From assembly GCA_031316255.1 (NCBI GenBank), contig JALDQW010000001.1:1893485-1957484 (forward strand): a stretch of 64,000 bases of DNA, given 5' to 3'. Below the pieces are notes generated by a model that worked only from the letters and a program-made list of their open reading frames with translations, was not told the origin of the DNA and searched no databases. Positions within the stretch are counted from its first letter, which is position 1, and each line of letters opens with the position of its first letter. A program made the translations under genes and the position numbers. The DNA is from Nitrosomonas sp. (GTDB lineage: Bacteria; Pseudomonadota; Gammaproteobacteria; Burkholderiales; Nitrosomonadaceae). This document shows, one piece after another, positions 41,942 through 56,000 of this stretch.

Positions 41942-42937
41942 ATGGATAACACAGCACATCAGGAAGCAACACGATATATGCATGATCGTTTGGGTCGTGA
42001 GGCTATTTTGAGGCTTCATAAAGAAAATCATTTTTATGATGCGTTGGCACTCATATCGATTTGGGCGACATTTTTTGTGCTGATGTATCTGCTGGCTTCA
42101 CTTCCTTTTGGCTGGATTTGGCTGGGTTGCTTTATCCTGCAAGGATTTGTGCTGCAAATGCTTGGGTTTTGTTCTCATGATTTGTTTACTCATCGTAGGG
42201 TAGGCGGTCAATTGGTATCCCGCATTGGCGGCATGCTTTGTCTGACGCCTCTGCTGGTGTCTGCTACTGCCGTAACGAAAACGCATCTTGAACATCATCG
42301 TTATTTTGGTACGAAAAAGGATTCGGAAGCCTATAAAAGTGATCTTGACCGCCGCTGGGTTAAGCTCTTTTTTCTATGTCTGCCGGGTATTCTATTAGTG
42401 ACAAGCCGTAAATTGAGTCGTCAGCCAACGGATGAATTCGCTTATATGGGCTCGGCGCGTTATCAAGACAAAGAAACCGTCAATAAAGTAAAATTTGAAC
42501 AGAAAGTTGTTATTATTTTTATCGTTTGTGTGATTGGCCTTGCCATTATCTGGCCGGGTTATATATTACTTGGATATGTTTTGCCTTTGTTCCTGGCTAT
42601 GCCACTTGCATCGACTTTAAGGACAGTACTGGAACATGCAGACATACAACCTGAAAACCCTTTTAATACTTCGACCAATTTCAAGACGGGGTTTGTCAGT
42701 CGTTTGCTTTTCTTCTGGGATAGTGGTGACTGTCATATTGTCCATCATTTCTTTCCCTCTATTCCTTTTTACAGGATCGGCAGTGCGCTAGAGTTAATGA
42801 GTCCAATTTTTAAGGAAAAAGGCGCTATTGAGCAAAAGTCGCTCGTGAAAATTATTTATAAATGGTTTGTTGAGAACCGGGTACATGGCACGAATTGGCA
42901 GCAGCCCGGTCAGCAAGAAGTCGTTATCGATCGGTGA
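41942..42937 (+). CDS. membrane fatty acid desaturase
   Basis: 331 residues with the three His boxes of membrane di-iron desaturases: HDLFTH (about residue 81), HLEHHRYF (about 118) and HIVHHFFPSIPFYRI (about 264-278). Four to six membrane helices lie between. The overall pattern (FCSHDLFTHRRVGG, LEHHRYFGTKKDSEAYKSD) is not the same as the desaturase of the lipid cluster at 13343, so it is not a simple duplicate. A truncated relative lies just upstream. Substrate unknown. Confidence 0.85.
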   Translation: MDNTAHQEATRYMHDRLGREAILRLHKENHFYDALALISIWATFFVLMYLLASLPFGWIWLGCFILQGFVLQMLGFCSHDLFTHRRVGGQLVSRIGGMLCLTPLLVSATAVTKTHLEHHRYFGTKKDSEAYKSDLDRRWVKLFFLCLPGILLVTSRKLSRQPTDEFAYMGSARYQDKETVNKVKFEQKVVIIFIVCVIGLAIIWPGYILLGYVLPLFLAMPLASTLRTVLEHADIQPENPFNTSTNFKTGFVSRLLFFWDSGDCHIVHHFFPSIPFYRIGSALELMSPIFKEKGAIEQKSLVKIIYKWFVENRVHGTNWQQPGQQEVVIDR

Positions 42938-43079
42938 TGTGAATGATGTGACGATGAAATTGTGACCACATCCATATAAAACGGTGGTGCTGGAGATTAT
43001 GTCAGCTCAGTACACTTCTTATCGCTTCTAGGTTAAACAATTGAATTCAATATATTATAATCCGTTTTGTAGTTTGGCT

Positions 43080-44207
43080 TTATCCATAAAAGTCTTCCTG
43101 AAACTGCCTTTGAATGTGTTCAACTTCTGAACGTTTTTCTATCAAGGCATTCACACAATCCATATCAAGTTTCTCTCCGGCCAATTCCGCAAGCAGTGCA
43201 AACGCTTTGTCATTAGTCCAGGCTGATTTATAGGGACGGGCGGATGTCAGTGCGTCGAATACGTCTGCAACGGCAACGATACGCGCTTCAAGCGGAATAT
43301 CATTTCCTTTTTTACCGTGTGGATAGCCGCTGCCGTTGATGGCTTCATGGTGAAACTCGGCGATGTTTCTAAGCACATCAATTTGTGACATATTGCCCAA
43401 GCCAAAATTTGATACGATACTATCGATCATATCTCTGCCGATACAGGTGTGTTTATTCATGATTTCTCTTTCGTTATCGCTTAATGGACCGGGTTTGAGC
43501 AGTATGGTGTCGGGAATACCAATTTTGCCGATATCATGCAAGGGCGAGAACATAAAGACATGTTCGATATATTCGTCGTCAAGGTCATATTTTTCAGCGA
43601 GCTTTTGGGCGATAATGCGGCTGTATCGAGACATACGATCCAGATGACTGCCTGTTTCCGGGTCCCGAAAATGGGTAATTTCGCTGGTGGTTTTGAGTGC
43701 TGCGCTCATCACTTTGTGGGTGGTTAACTCGTTAATGACCATCAGTGAAACCAGGTGTCCGAAAATATCGAGCTCTTTGAGAGTTTTTTCGTTAAATACA
43801 TCGGTTTCATAGGAATTGAAAAACAGAAATCCAACAAATTTGCCGCTGTGAAACATGGGCATCGTGTAACTGGATGCATAACCCTGGCGCCCTATACGTT
43901 GAGTATGTTCCTGTTTGCCTTGCTCGAAAGTGACCAGATTGTTGACAACGCGTGGTTTTCCTCTTTTCAGGATTTCGTTAAGTGATTTCGCATCGTCTAG
44001 TGACGCTTCATAATGTTTGAGTGGTTTATCTTCTCCACTGCTGTCGATGAATGTTTTGATTAAGCGAGTTGTGGGATCATACAAGGTGATGGCTATGCGC
44101 GCGATGAAATTAAATTTCTCCTGGATAACATGATGGGCGTTTGCAAGTTTATCTTTCAGGGGTAGATGTGTATTTAATGCTTCAAGCGGGTCTTTATGAT
44201 GAAACAT
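43080..44207 (-). CDS. GAF/HD-GYP domain c-di-GMP phosphodiesterase-like protein
   Basis: 375 residues. The first ~150 form a GAF-like sensor (FIARIAITLYDPTTRLIKTF, SYTMPMFHSGKFVGFLFFNS). The rest is HD-GYP: HLDRMSRYSRIIAQKL, FSPLHDIGKIGIPDTILLKP with the HD pair, HHEAINGSGYPHGKKG with the HHExxxGxGYP block, and IVAVADVFDALTSARPYK. All metal and signature residues appear present, so it is likely to degrade c-di-GMP in response to a bound ligand. It stands alone. The PilZ/YcgR protein at 60608 is a possible downstream receptor. Confidence 0.9.
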   Translation of the reverse strand: MFHHKDPLEALNTHLPLKDKLANAHHVIQEKFNFIARIAITLYDPTTRLIKTFIDSSGEDKPLKHYEASLDDAKSLNEILKRGKPRVVNNLVTFEQGKQEHTQRIGRQGYASSYTMPMFHSGKFVGFLFFNSYETDVFNEKTLKELDIFGHLVSLMVINELTTHKVMSAALKTTSEITHFRDPETGSHLDRMSRYSRIIAQKLAEKYDLDDEYIEHVFMFSPLHDIGKIGIPDTILLKPGPLSDNEREIMNKHTCIGRDMIDSIVSNFGLGNMSQIDVLRNIAEFHHEAINGSGYPHGKKGNDIPLEARIVAVADVFDALTSARPYKSAWTNDKAFALLAELAGEKLDMDCVNALIEKRSEVEHIQRQFQEDFYG

Positions 44208-44515
44208 GATCTGGGATCGCTCATTTTTTGTGATATCTGTAACTATAGCTGAGGAAAAAAATTTTTTTTGATTAATTAGAAGGCGTTTGAAGGGTGTTTA
44301 TTGCGATTTAAGCGCTATGAGTTTCTTTGTACTTGTTGAAACTGTTTGTTGTTTTAGGTTGAAGTTTGTTGTCTAATAGCTGCGATTGAGGGGAAAATTT
44401 GCCGTTACTTGAAATTGTCAGGCAGCGTTTGTACGCGTACACTGCCTAAGGAAAGTCCGCTGCTTTCTGTGTAGAAAGCCGGGATTATATTTTTGATGGT
44501 AATAAGGAGTTGTTA
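44208..44515. other. leader region with two successive hairpins
   Basis: Upstream of the TIGR04073-like gene: AGGCAG/CTGCCT (44420-44447, loop with GTACGCGTAC) and GCTTTCT/AGAAAGC (44462-44479). They could form a structured 5' leader; no known riboswitch was recognised. The promoters of the flanking divergent genes must lie in this region. Confidence 0.45.
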
Positions 44516-44890
44516 ATGGGAAAAATAGCTAAATTGAATTGGGTATTATTATTGCTTTTCTTTTCATCTTCTCATGCAATCGCATCGGAAAGATATGGGT
44601 ATGGTCTTGGTTATGGACAGGGTTATATTGCCATGTCCAGTGAGAAGTTTGTGACGGGTATCACAAATGCAGCGACGGGATTTCTGGAACTGCCAAAAAA
44701 TATTATTTTGACAACGCAAGAGGAAACGATAGTGCATGGCATGACAATTGGTCTGGTATCGGGTGTGATGCATACGGTAGGCCGGACAGTGATCGGTGTA
44801 TTTGATGTTGCGACTTTTCTCATTCCTACGCCACCCTCTATTCAGCCGCCTTTTATCTGGCAGGATTTTTCAGTAGAAACTTCTTATTAA
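44516..44890 (+). CDS. exosortase-system associated protein, TIGR04073-like
   Basis: 124 residues from the ATG at 44516, seven bases after AAGGAG; an upstream TTG at 44510 is less likely. Signal peptide (LNWVLLLLFFSSSHAIA), then YGYGLGYGQGY, EKFVTGITNAATGFLELPKN, GMTIGLVSGVMHTVGRTVIG and VFDVATFLIPTPPSIQPPFIW. This is the layout of the TIGR04073 family, which co-occurs with exosortase/PEP-CTERM genes. Function not established. It fits with the PEP-CTERM protein at 29994. Confidence 0.75.
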   Translation: MGKIAKLNWVLLLLFFSSSHAIASERYGYGLGYGQGYIAMSSEKFVTGITNAATGFLELPKNIILTTQEETIVHGMTIGLVSGVMHTVGRTVIGVFDVATFLIPTPPSIQPPFIWQDFSVETSY

Positions 44891-44916
44891 TTTCCAGCCC
44901 CGGCATCCGGATAGTA

Positions 44917-44952
44917 AAACGCCGTATCGTCAGGAATGACGATACGGCGTTT
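44917..44952. terminator. bidirectional terminator between TIGR04073-like gene and htpX
   Basis: AAACGCCGTATCGTCA and TGACGATACGGCGTTT form a perfect 16-bp stem around GGAA. It lies between two converging genes. Confidence 0.75.
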
Positions 44953-45013
44953 GAAGGTTTTAGAAGCAGCGGCTTTTATCGATTAAATTCGAGTTCCCTG
45001 GTAAATGCAGGAT

Positions 45014-45901
45014 TTAATAACGCGCTTCCTTGAGCGCCGCGATTCTTTCTTCTAATGGCGGATGTGACATGAACAGGCTTTTAAGTCCTGAGCCGATGCC
45101 GCCAGAAATCCCGAATGCAGCCAGTTGATCAGGCAGATGTGGTTGTTTGACGGTTGATTGCAGACGCTGTAATGCAGCAATCATTTTCTCGCGCCCAGCG
45201 AGGCTAGCGCCGCCGGCATCCGCACGAAATTCGCGTTGACGGCTAAACCACATCACAATAATGCTGGCCAGAATGCCGAGAATAATTTCTGCGATAATTG
45301 CAGTGATCCAGAAGGCGGGTCCATGCCCATGTTCGGTTTTGAAAATCACACGGTCAATTGTATGGCCGATAACACGTGACAGGAAAATGACGAATGTATT
45401 GACGACACCTTGAATCAGTGCAAGCGTCACCATGTCTCCATTGGCGACATGACTGACTTCGTGTGCCAGTACAGCTTCTGCTTCATCCTGGCTCATGGTA
45501 TTGAGCAGGCCGGTGCTCACTGCTACAAGCGCGTCATTTTTTGACATGCCGGTGGCAAAGGCGTTGACATCGGGCGCATTGTAAATTGCAACTTCCGGCA
45601 TGCCGATTCCGGCAGCTTTCGCTTGGCGTTGTACGGTGGTGATCAGCCAGTGTTCCTGGGCATTGCGCGGCATTTCAATAACCTGAGCGCCGGTGAATCG
45701 TTTGGCCGTCCATTTGGACATGGCCAGCGACATAAAAGAACCGCCAAAGCCAAAAACAGCGGCAAATAACAACAGGGAATTGATATCGAGTCCGGTTCCC
45801 TGTTCATCCAAAATTCTTTCAAAACCCAACAGGCGAAGTGTGATGCTCAGAACCACTATGATTGCCAGGTTTGTCGCCAGAAAAAGAAAAATTCTTTTCA
45901 T
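45014..45901 (-). CDS. htpX: membrane zinc metalloprotease HtpX
   Basis: 295 residues, the standard length. Two N-terminal helices ([40 protein letters not shown]), the HExxH site [13 protein letters not shown] (His147, His151), two more helices in the middle, and [18 protein letters not shown], with the third zinc ligand, toward the end. HtpX degrades damaged inner-membrane proteins under envelope stress. Single minus-strand gene. Confidence 0.95.
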   Translation of the reverse strand: MKRIFLFLATNLAIIVVLSITLRLLGFERILDEQGTGLDINSLLLFAAVFGFGGSFMSLAMSKWTAKRFTGAQVIEMPRNAQEHWLITTVQRQAKAAGIGMPEVAIYNAPDVNAFATGMSKNDALVAVSTGLLNTMSQDEAEAVLAHEVSHVANGDMVTLALIQGVVNTFVIFLSRVIGHTIDRVIFKTEHGHGPAFWITAIIAEIILGILASIIVMWFSRQREFRADAGGASLAGREKMIAALQRLQSTVKQPHLPDQLAAFGISGGIGSGLKSLFMSHPPLEERIAALKEARY

Positions 45902-46051
45902 TCAATTGCTCCGTGGAAAAATCAAATCATAAACTTGTGATAGCGTTGTTTATATTCGGTCTATTTGTTATTTTTCAAGTAACAGTGTGCACATCCTTTA
46001 CTACAGCACAGCAGATGACTGAATTGACCAAATTTAAAAAATAAGATTCAA

Positions 46052-46378
46052 TTATTGTGTTGGATTGGCGCGTGCAAAATTCGCGGGTGGAAGAGTATTG
46101 GTTGGACTGCTTTCCATAATCTGAAATAGAATTTCATTTTTTTTGATCATGCCGAGTTCACTGCGAGCACGTTCCTCAATTGCGTCAGTTCCTTGTTTCA
46201 AATCATTGATTTCTGCGTAAAAAATCTTGTTCCGGTTTTGCAGTTCAAGATTTTTTTCATGTGCAGCAGTAACATTCTGCTCGAGTTGCTGCACATTGAG
46301 CCAGCCGCCTTTACCAAACCATAATGGATATTGCAGAATAATAATCAAGGATAGAAGCGCAGCAGCCAGATATTTCAT
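46052..46378 (-). CDS. ftsB: cell division protein FtsB
   Basis: 108 residues: an N-terminal membrane helix (LAAALLSLIIILQYPLWFG), a coiled coil (WLNVQQLEQNVTAAHEKNLE, LQNRNKIFYAEINDLK), then the FtsB block AIEERARSELGMIKKNEILF. FtsB links FtsL and FtsQ in the divisome. It begins 10 bp after the enolase stop on the same strand, the classical eno-ftsB arrangement, and is co-transcribed with eno. Confidence 0.92.
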   Translation of the reverse strand: MKYLAAALLSLIIILQYPLWFGKGGWLNVQQLEQNVTAAHEKNLELQNRNKIFYAEINDLKQGTDAIEERARSELGMIKKNEILFQIMESSPTNTLPPANFARANPTQ

Positions 46379-46388
46379 GGTTTCTAGA

Positions 46389-47690
<1,302 letters not shown>

Positions 47691-47827
47691 TTATCTGATT
47701 GGCTTTGTTTCTGATTCTAATACTTTTATATTACTCTTCACGTCGTAATGTAATGAAGTTTTTTCCGCATTATTTTCGTTTAGGTGTACCGCTGTCTGTT
47801 GTATTTGTCATACAGACAGATTTATTG

Positions 47828-49558
<1,731 letters not shown>

Positions 49559-49603
49559 TTATTGGGCATTTGTATAGATAATATTACCCGGCAATATTAT
49601 TTG

Positions 49604-50485
49604 TCAGCGAATCTCAGCAAGTAAATAATTCATCATTTGTTCAGCCTGATGACGATAGCTGCCGCCAAAAAGATTCAAATGATTCAGAATATGATAAAGA
49701 TTATAAAAAACCTTGCGGCTATTATACCCGGAATCAAGTGGATATTCATGTCGATAAGCAGAATAAAATTGCTCGGAAAAACCACCGAACAATTCGGTCA
49801 TGGCAAGATCGGCTTCCCGGTCTCCGTAGTATACCGCCGGGTCAAATAATACCGGCTGACCAGTATGATCATAGGCAAAATTGCCGCTCCATAAATCGCC
49901 ATGCAGTAAGGCAGGTGCAGGAGAATAATTGCTGAAAAATTGATCACATTCTTCCTGCAATTGTTCGCCAAGGTTTTGCAGTTTTCCGTGGTAACCGTTT
50001 TTTCTGGCTAAATCGAGCTGGTAACCCAGACGATGGGTGCGCCAGAATGCTACCCAGTCTGAGGAAGGCGTGTTGCGCTGTGGCGTGCTGCCGATTGTGT
50101 TGTCACGTGTCCAGCCATATTGTGTTGCTTTAATAGTGTGCAAAGCGGCAAGTCCTGCGCCTAAATCTGCGGCATTGCCGTTGCGATGGTTTAAATCGAT
50201 ATATTCAAGTACCAGCCAGGCATTTTGTCCGTTTTGTGCCCAGCATACGGGTTGCGGGACGCGTAATGTATTTGACCGGCCTATTTCCAGAAGTCCGGCG
50301 GCTTCCGCAGTAAACATGGGCGAACCGTTAGCGTGATTTGTTTTGACAAAAAACTGCCGCTCGTCATCAGCAATACAAAATGCCTGGTTGATGCATCCAC
50401 CGCCAACAGTGGTGATTTTCTTGGGGTTAAATGGTCGCTGAGTTTCTGTGGCAATTTGTTCTGCGATTTCTGGCCAGGCATTCAT
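49604..50485 (-). CDS. fructosamine kinase family protein
   Basis: 293 residues of the aminoglycoside phosphotransferase-like fold. VGGGCINQAFCIADDERQFF (ATP-binding strands with the Lys in FVKTN), YIDLNHRN, LLHGDLWSGNFAY (catalytic HGDLWxGN) and VLFDPAVYYGDREADLAMTE (metal-binding Asp). Relatives phosphorylate fructosamine or ribulosamine adducts and so repair glycated proteins; alternatively a metabolic kinase. It lies between argH and pyrG on the same strand, 43 bp after argH's start-proximal neighbour; start ATG well placed. Confidence 0.88.
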   Translation of the reverse strand: MNAWPEIAEQIATETQRPFNPKKITTVGGGCINQAFCIADDERQFFVKTNHANGSPMFTAEAAGLLEIGRSNTLRVPQPVCWAQNGQNAWLVLEYIDLNHRNGNAADLGAGLAALHTIKATQYGWTRDNTIGSTPQRNTPSSDWVAFWRTHRLGYQLDLARKNGYHGKLQNLGEQLQEECDQFFSNYSPAPALLHGDLWSGNFAYDHTGQPVLFDPAVYYGDREADLAMTELFGGFSEQFYSAYRHEYPLDSGYNSRKVFYNLYHILNHLNLFGGSYRHQAEQMMNYLLAEIR

Positions 50486-50528
50486 TGTTTTAAATAAACT
50501 GAATATTTACATTTTTTAAAAACCAGTT

Positions 50529-51920
50529 TTACTGTTTTCCGGCTAGCCATGCCCTTGCCCGTGTAATTGCCGCGTGTACTTGCACGGGTGCTGTGCCGCC
50601 GATATGATCGCGGCTGTTTAGTGAGCCTTCCAGGGTGAGAACGGCAAAAACATCGGCTGCAATTTGGGGTGAAAATTGTTGTAATTCAGTAAGTTCGAGA
50701 TCGCTTAAATCGCAGCTTTTTTGCTCTGCATATTGCACAGATCTGGCTACGATCTCATGCGCATCCCGAAAAGGTATACCTTTTTTGACCAAGTAATCGG
50801 CGAGATCTGTTGCCGTTGAAAAACCTTGGCGTGCAGCTTTGCGCATAGCCTCAATATTGACTTTGATTCCGGATAACATATCAGCATAGATACGTAATGT
50901 GTCGATCAGCGTATCAACGGTATCAAACAAGGGTTCCTTGTCTTCCTGGTTGTCTTTATTATAGGCAAGCGGTTGCGCTTTCATCAATGTCAACAAAGCG
51001 ACCAGGTGGCCGTTAATGCGTCCGGTTTTGCCGCGCACCAATTCCGGAACATCAGGATTCTTTTTTTGCGGCATAATCGATGAACCAGTACAAAAACGAT
51101 CGGCCAATGTAATAAAGCCGACCGCGGGGTTCATCCACAAAATCAGTTCTTCCGAGATACGAGACAAATGCGTCATAATTAAGGAAGCACATGCGCAGAA
51201 TTCGATGGCAAAATCCCGATCGGATACAGCGTCCAGCGAATTCTCGCATATGCCTTCGAATGACAAGGATTGCGCTACATGTTCACGATTGATTGAATAG
51301 CTGGTGCCGGCGAGTGCTGCTGCACCCAGTGGCAACTGATTGACACGTTTTCTGCAGTCCGACAATCGTTCGGCATCCCGCTTGAGCATTTCAAAATAAG
51401 CCATCAAATGGTGGCCAAAGGTTACCGGCTGAGCAACCTGAAGGTGTGTGAATCCTGGCATGACCGTCTCGGCATGTTTTTCGGCTAGATTGACAATAGC
51501 TGACTGCAAAGATTGTATAAGTTTGATTATTTCGTCAATGGAAGCGCGCAGATAGAGCCGGATATCGGTGGCTACCTGGTCATTTCTGGAACGCCCGGTA
51601 TGAAGTCGCTTTCCTGCATCGCCAATAAGTTGGGTCAAACGTTTCTCGATATTCAAATGTACGTCTTCAAATTGCAGTGACCATTCGAATTTGCCGTCAC
51701 CGATTTCATCGCCGATTTGCTCTAGGCCCTGTTCAATGGCCGTCAAGTCATCCGGACTGATGATGCCTTGTGCTGCCAGCATTTGGGCATGCGCCAATGA
51801 ACCTTTCAGATCATGCTCAGCCAGACGGTAGTCAAAGTTAATCGATGCGGTATAACGTTCCACCAGTTCGGATACGGGTTCGCTAAATCTTCCAGACCAT
51901 GTTTTTTTGTTGATGTCCAC
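50529..51920 (-). CDS. argH: argininosuccinate lyase
   Basis: 463 residues, full length. ArgH features: [40 protein letters not shown] (signature His/Arg), [20 protein letters not shown], and the fumarase-superfamily loop [20 protein letters not shown] (catalytic Ser). It splits argininosuccinate to arginine and fumarate, the last step of arginine synthesis. It precedes the fructosamine kinase gene on the minus strand. Confidence 0.97.
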   Translation of the reverse strand: MDINKKTWSGRFSEPVSELVERYTASINFDYRLAEHDLKGSLAHAQMLAAQGIISPDDLTAIEQGLEQIGDEIGDGKFEWSLQFEDVHLNIEKRLTQLIGDAGKRLHTGRSRNDQVATDIRLYLRASIDEIIKLIQSLQSAIVNLAEKHAETVMPGFTHLQVAQPVTFGHHLMAYFEMLKRDAERLSDCRKRVNQLPLGAAALAGTSYSINREHVAQSLSFEGICENSLDAVSDRDFAIEFCACASLIMTHLSRISEELILWMNPAVGFITLADRFCTGSSIMPQKKNPDVPELVRGKTGRINGHLVALLTLMKAQPLAYNKDNQEDKEPLFDTVDTLIDTLRIYADMLSGIKVNIEAMRKAARQGFSTATDLADYLVKKGIPFRDAHEIVARSVQYAEQKSCDLSDLELTELQQFSPQIAADVFAVLTLEGSLNSRDHIGGTAPVQVHAAITRARAWLAGKQ

Positions 51921-52274
51921 TGAAATGTAACTTTCCTTTTAAATTGATAAAATGTATGGGAAATATTTTTGTTTGCGGAGATTTGTCTTAAATTATAAAA
52001 CAAATTGAGTGACGATTTATTTGCTATACTTTTGTTGCAGCGGTTATTGGTATCAGCCAGGGTGAAATACTGAAGTTAAAACAGTTTTAGTGCCGGCTAA
52101 AATACGAACTAAATATTCCAAATGAATGGATCAGATATTGCTATTAGCCTGGAATCTCTATTTTGACACACATCGTGCTGACATTATTTAATTTTAGAAT
52201 GCTCTGCTTTCACTTCCGTTTGGATTAGTGGATAATTAGAGTTTTTTACCTGTCACCTAAACAAGGAGCTATTG
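51921..52274. promoter_or_regulatory. divergent intergenic region with promoter-like site
   Basis: 354 bp between argH (minus) and the gene at 52275 (plus). TTGACA at 52161-52166 is followed after 16 bases by TATTTA (52183-52188), a plausible sigma70 promoter for the plus-strand gene. No hairpin of note. Confidence 0.4.
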
Positions 52275-52892
52275 ATGACGGATCAGAACAAGCAAAACGA
52301 ATCATTACAAGCGAAAGCAACGACAATATTTTCAATGCTGGGGCAGAAATTTGAAGTGCTGGAAAAACTTCCCCAAAAGCAGCTGCCAATGAAGTATGCA
52401 TTTGTATTGGTAGGTATTATTATCTTTGTTTTTGCCTGGAAGCAGATTGCTGTGGGCAAGGTTGAATCTGATATGAGTAAGAAGCTTGAAAGTGAACGCG
52501 CGCTGATTACTCAACAGGCACGTGAGCATGCGGACAAACAATACAAACAAGAAGAAGAACGTTTTGGGCAAGTACTGGCATGGGCAGTACGTAGCGAACT
52601 GATTCGCAATAATATTGATCAAATCGGCCTGTACTTGAATGACATTGTCAAACAAATCGATGCCGATCGCATCGTATTGATCAGTGAAAGTGGTGAACTA
52701 TTGGTGTCAACCGACAAGCGTCTGGAAGATGTAAAAGGCAGCGACCTTTATCCTAAAGACGTTATCAATGAGCATAAAATCGCTATCAAATCCGATGTGA
52801 GCGGAAAGAAATTGTTGATTGCGCCCATTTCCGATTTTAACAAACGCGTTGCCGTTCTGGTTATAAGCTACAATCAAGCAAGAATAAACTAG
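52275..52892 (+). CDS. single-pass membrane protein with extracytoplasmic sensor-like domain
   Basis: 205 residues from the ATG at 52275 (AAGGAG 7 bp before; a TTG one codon earlier is possible). Layout: ~38 cytoplasmic residues, one transmembrane helix (YAFVLVGIIIFVFAWKQIAV), a coiled coil (ESDMSKKLESERALITQQAR, EHADKQYKQEEERFG), then a small alpha/beta fold (IDADRIVLISESGELLVSTD, LLIAPISDFNKRVAVLVISY) resembling PAS/Cache-like sensor domains. No output domain is fused. Family not recognised. It is followed by two hairpins. Confidence 0.65.
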   Translation: MTDQNKQNESLQAKATTIFSMLGQKFEVLEKLPQKQLPMKYAFVLVGIIIFVFAWKQIAVGKVESDMSKKLESERALITQQAREHADKQYKQEEERFGQVLAWAVRSELIRNNIDQIGLYLNDIVKQIDADRIVLISESGELLVSTDKRLEDVKGSDLYPKDVINEHKIAIKSDVSGKKLLIAPISDFNKRVAVLVISYNQARIN

Positions 52893-52958
52893 ATGCACAT
52901 ATGAGGATGAGGACTACTGTGTATAACAGTAGTCAGTCGAGTATGAATCGTGGAAAAT

Positions 52959-52981
52959 CCCTGCCTTGAGCAGGGGTTTTT
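52959..52981 (+). terminator. rho-independent terminator
   Basis: CCCTGC CTTGA GCAGGG followed by GTTTTTG: a 6-bp GC stem plus T-run, ending transcription of the 52275 gene. Another 9-bp hairpin without T-run, GACTACTGT/ACAGTAGTC, lies at 52912-52934. Confidence 0.75.
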
Positions 52982-53038
52982 GTATGAATCTGACGGTTTT
53001 GGAATGTGCTATGGGGTATAAACCCGATTAGAATGAGT

Positions 53039-56000
53039 TTATAAACCCTCATCGAGCAGAATGACGCTGCCAATGACGGCAACGGCTTCGTTGCTGTTGG
53101 CGACATCCACCGCAAGCCATTCACGCGTGATTTCGCCATTTTCAAGCCGTAATTGCTGTTGATTCAGTTCAGTTTCGGTGGCCGATCTTCCGAACGTCTG
53201 GCTGTAGAGCGCCTGAATATAATCGGTGTTGTCCAGATCATTCAGACTCGAGTTGTTTTGGAACCAGTCGAGAATGATCTTGGGATTGACGTGATCAGCG
53301 ATAGCCTTACGTCCAAGCTGCCATTCGCCAATGGTGGCATCACGGTCAAAGAAAGTCTGGAACAATCGGCCGAGTATGCCTTCCACCTGATTGTGTGCAA
53401 GTAAAACATTCTCGCCGCTGTCAAAAGCGATCATTTCCACATTTCTGAGACTGAGCATGGCGCCGTCCTCTAGCCGCGTAATCTCAACGCTGTCGTTGAT
53501 CCGTTCAAGATGAACATCCTCGCGGCCGCCATGCATTTTGAGCACATCGTGTCCACCGCCACCGTCCACATTCAGCGCTAGTCCCAACGGCAGATAACCT
53601 TGATTGTCACTGTTGCCACCAGTCAGGTTGCGCACACTATCCAGGCGTAAAATATCGGGATTATCGTTTAGTCCGGCAAGCAGTTCATCAGTTGTTTTCT
53701 GTTGCAGACCGACTGCTTCAGGAAGGTTTAGAAAATCGTCGACAATACGGCTTACATCCGTTCCCGACCAGTTTTGCATGGCGTCGACTTCCGTAGTTGT
53801 CAGGTCCCGGCCAAGCCAGGTTTTGGCCAGATGGTGCGCCACGGCCTCGTTGCCAGAATACGCGACCGCTAGATTCGGGCCGGTTTCGAACTGGATTAGT
53901 TCAATATCGGTTAGCACGTCCACAACGCCGTCATTATGGGTGAGCGTGACATGATTGCCGTCAATCTGTATCGCATAATCGGATGACCGACCTGCCTGTA
54001 CTGCAATGTCAAAGCCCAGTCCACCGTTGAGCGCATCGTTTCCGGCGCCGCCTGACAAAATATCATGACCTGCGCCGCCGTAAACAACGTCATTGCCATC
54101 ATCGCCGTGTGTCTGGTCGTTTCCGCCAAGGCTGCCGATGGTGTCATCGCCACCGCCGCCGAATAAAATATCGTCGTCCGCGCCCAGAACAATAAACTGA
54201 TTCTGATGATCGCCCACAACAAAATTTTCACCCGCGCCGCCAACGACACGCACCGCGCCGGTAATTGCCGCAAACGCGACATTGTCGAGTTGTATGACTG
54301 TACCCGATGGCAAATTGCTCGCGTCAATAATCAGCGCGAGCTTGCCGCCGCCCGGAAAGTCTGAGCCGGTAATGATAATCGGCTGGCCGGGTGGATTTGT
54401 GTCGCTGATCAAAGGCGTGATCGTCTGGACAGAAACGATTTCATCGGCTGCCAGTGAAGCGATAAAATCCTGGCCGTGTACTGTCATATTCAGTAACGTT
54501 TCACTGTCAGTGGTTGTCGTCTGTTCAATGCGTTGAACCAGGTCGGTGATGGCATCCTGTGTGTTCATTGGCTCGGCCTGGCCGTTGACGGTAAGACCGA
54601 CGCCGATGGGTAAACTTACCGTTAGAATCGGATCGCCCGAACCATTGATCAAGATGGGGATATCTGCATGTGTTTCAGACAGTGTATCCGGTTCATCAAT
54701 GCGTGTACTATCGATAATCGATACGGTCAATGTTGTCGATCCGTCTGACTCAGTTTGTTTGCTGACGGTAACACCATCGACTGTTTCTGTTGTCACGATT
54801 GGTGTTTCAGTCGGGTCTGGGGCGATTGCTCCACCGCCTCCGCCACCTGACGGTGGCGTCACAACTGTTACGGTAATGCCATTGCCAGTTGCGTCAGCTA
54901 CATTGACGGCCGCATCCGCACCGGCGGCCCAGTCTTCTGCAGCGGCAAGATTATAAGTAGTCGCATCACTTGCAGTAGTTCCATTAGTATTGAGCAGGGC
55001 ATTGACCGCAGCCTTGTCGGTTGCACTCAAAGTCAGTGTAAACGCGGTAGCGGAAGTAATATCGACATCGGCGGTATCGGTCAATGTGTACGTGCCGCCA
55101 CCCAAACCGGTCAAGGTTAACAGGCTGGCGTCAATGTCATTGGTTGTTCCTGTCAGCTTGGGCAAGCCAGTTCCAGTGACAGCCAATACGCCGGTGCCTG
55201 TATTGTATGTTGCTGAAGTAATCGTCGGCGTGGCAACATTGCTGGCCGTAATGCCGTTGCCGGTTGCGTCGACGATATTGACCGCTGCATCCGCGCCGGC
55301 GGCCCAGTCTTCTGCGGCGGCAAGATTGTATGTGGTGCCGCTGGTTGATGTTGTGCCGTCTTTATTGATAATCTGATTAACTGCAGCTTTGTCGGTTGCG
55401 CTCAATGTTAGTGTGAACGCTGTACTGGAGGTAATATCGACATTGGCGGTATCGGTCAGGGTATAGGTTTCGCCGCCTTCGCCGGTAAAAGTGAATGTGT
55501 TGGCGATAATGTCGTTTGTCGCGCCGCCGGCATTCAGGAAACCGGAGCCGGTGACTACCAACGCACCTGAGTTTGCATCGTATGTAGCTGAAGTGATGGC
55601 TGGAACAGGCACATTGCTGACGGAAATACCGGATGTGTCGGAGATATCGAATGGGGCCGTTGACGGACATGCGCACCAGTCATCGGCTGCGGAAAGATTG
55701 TAAGTGGTGCCGCCCACCGATGATGTGCCGATTTTATTGAGCAGCAGATTAACGGCTGCTTTGTCTGTCGCACTCAGTGTTACGGTAAATTGTGAAGTGC
55801 TGTCAAGCTCGACATCGGCAGAATCGGTTAAGGTATACGTGCCACCGCCTTCACCGGTAAATGTCAGTTGTGAAACATCGATATCATCGCCGCCGGCATC
55901 AGCTTCAAAATTACTGCCGGTGACAACCAGTACCCCGGTCGTTGCATTGTATGTGCTTGCAGTGAACATAGGGTTAATGGTGACGTTAACGCCGCCTTCG

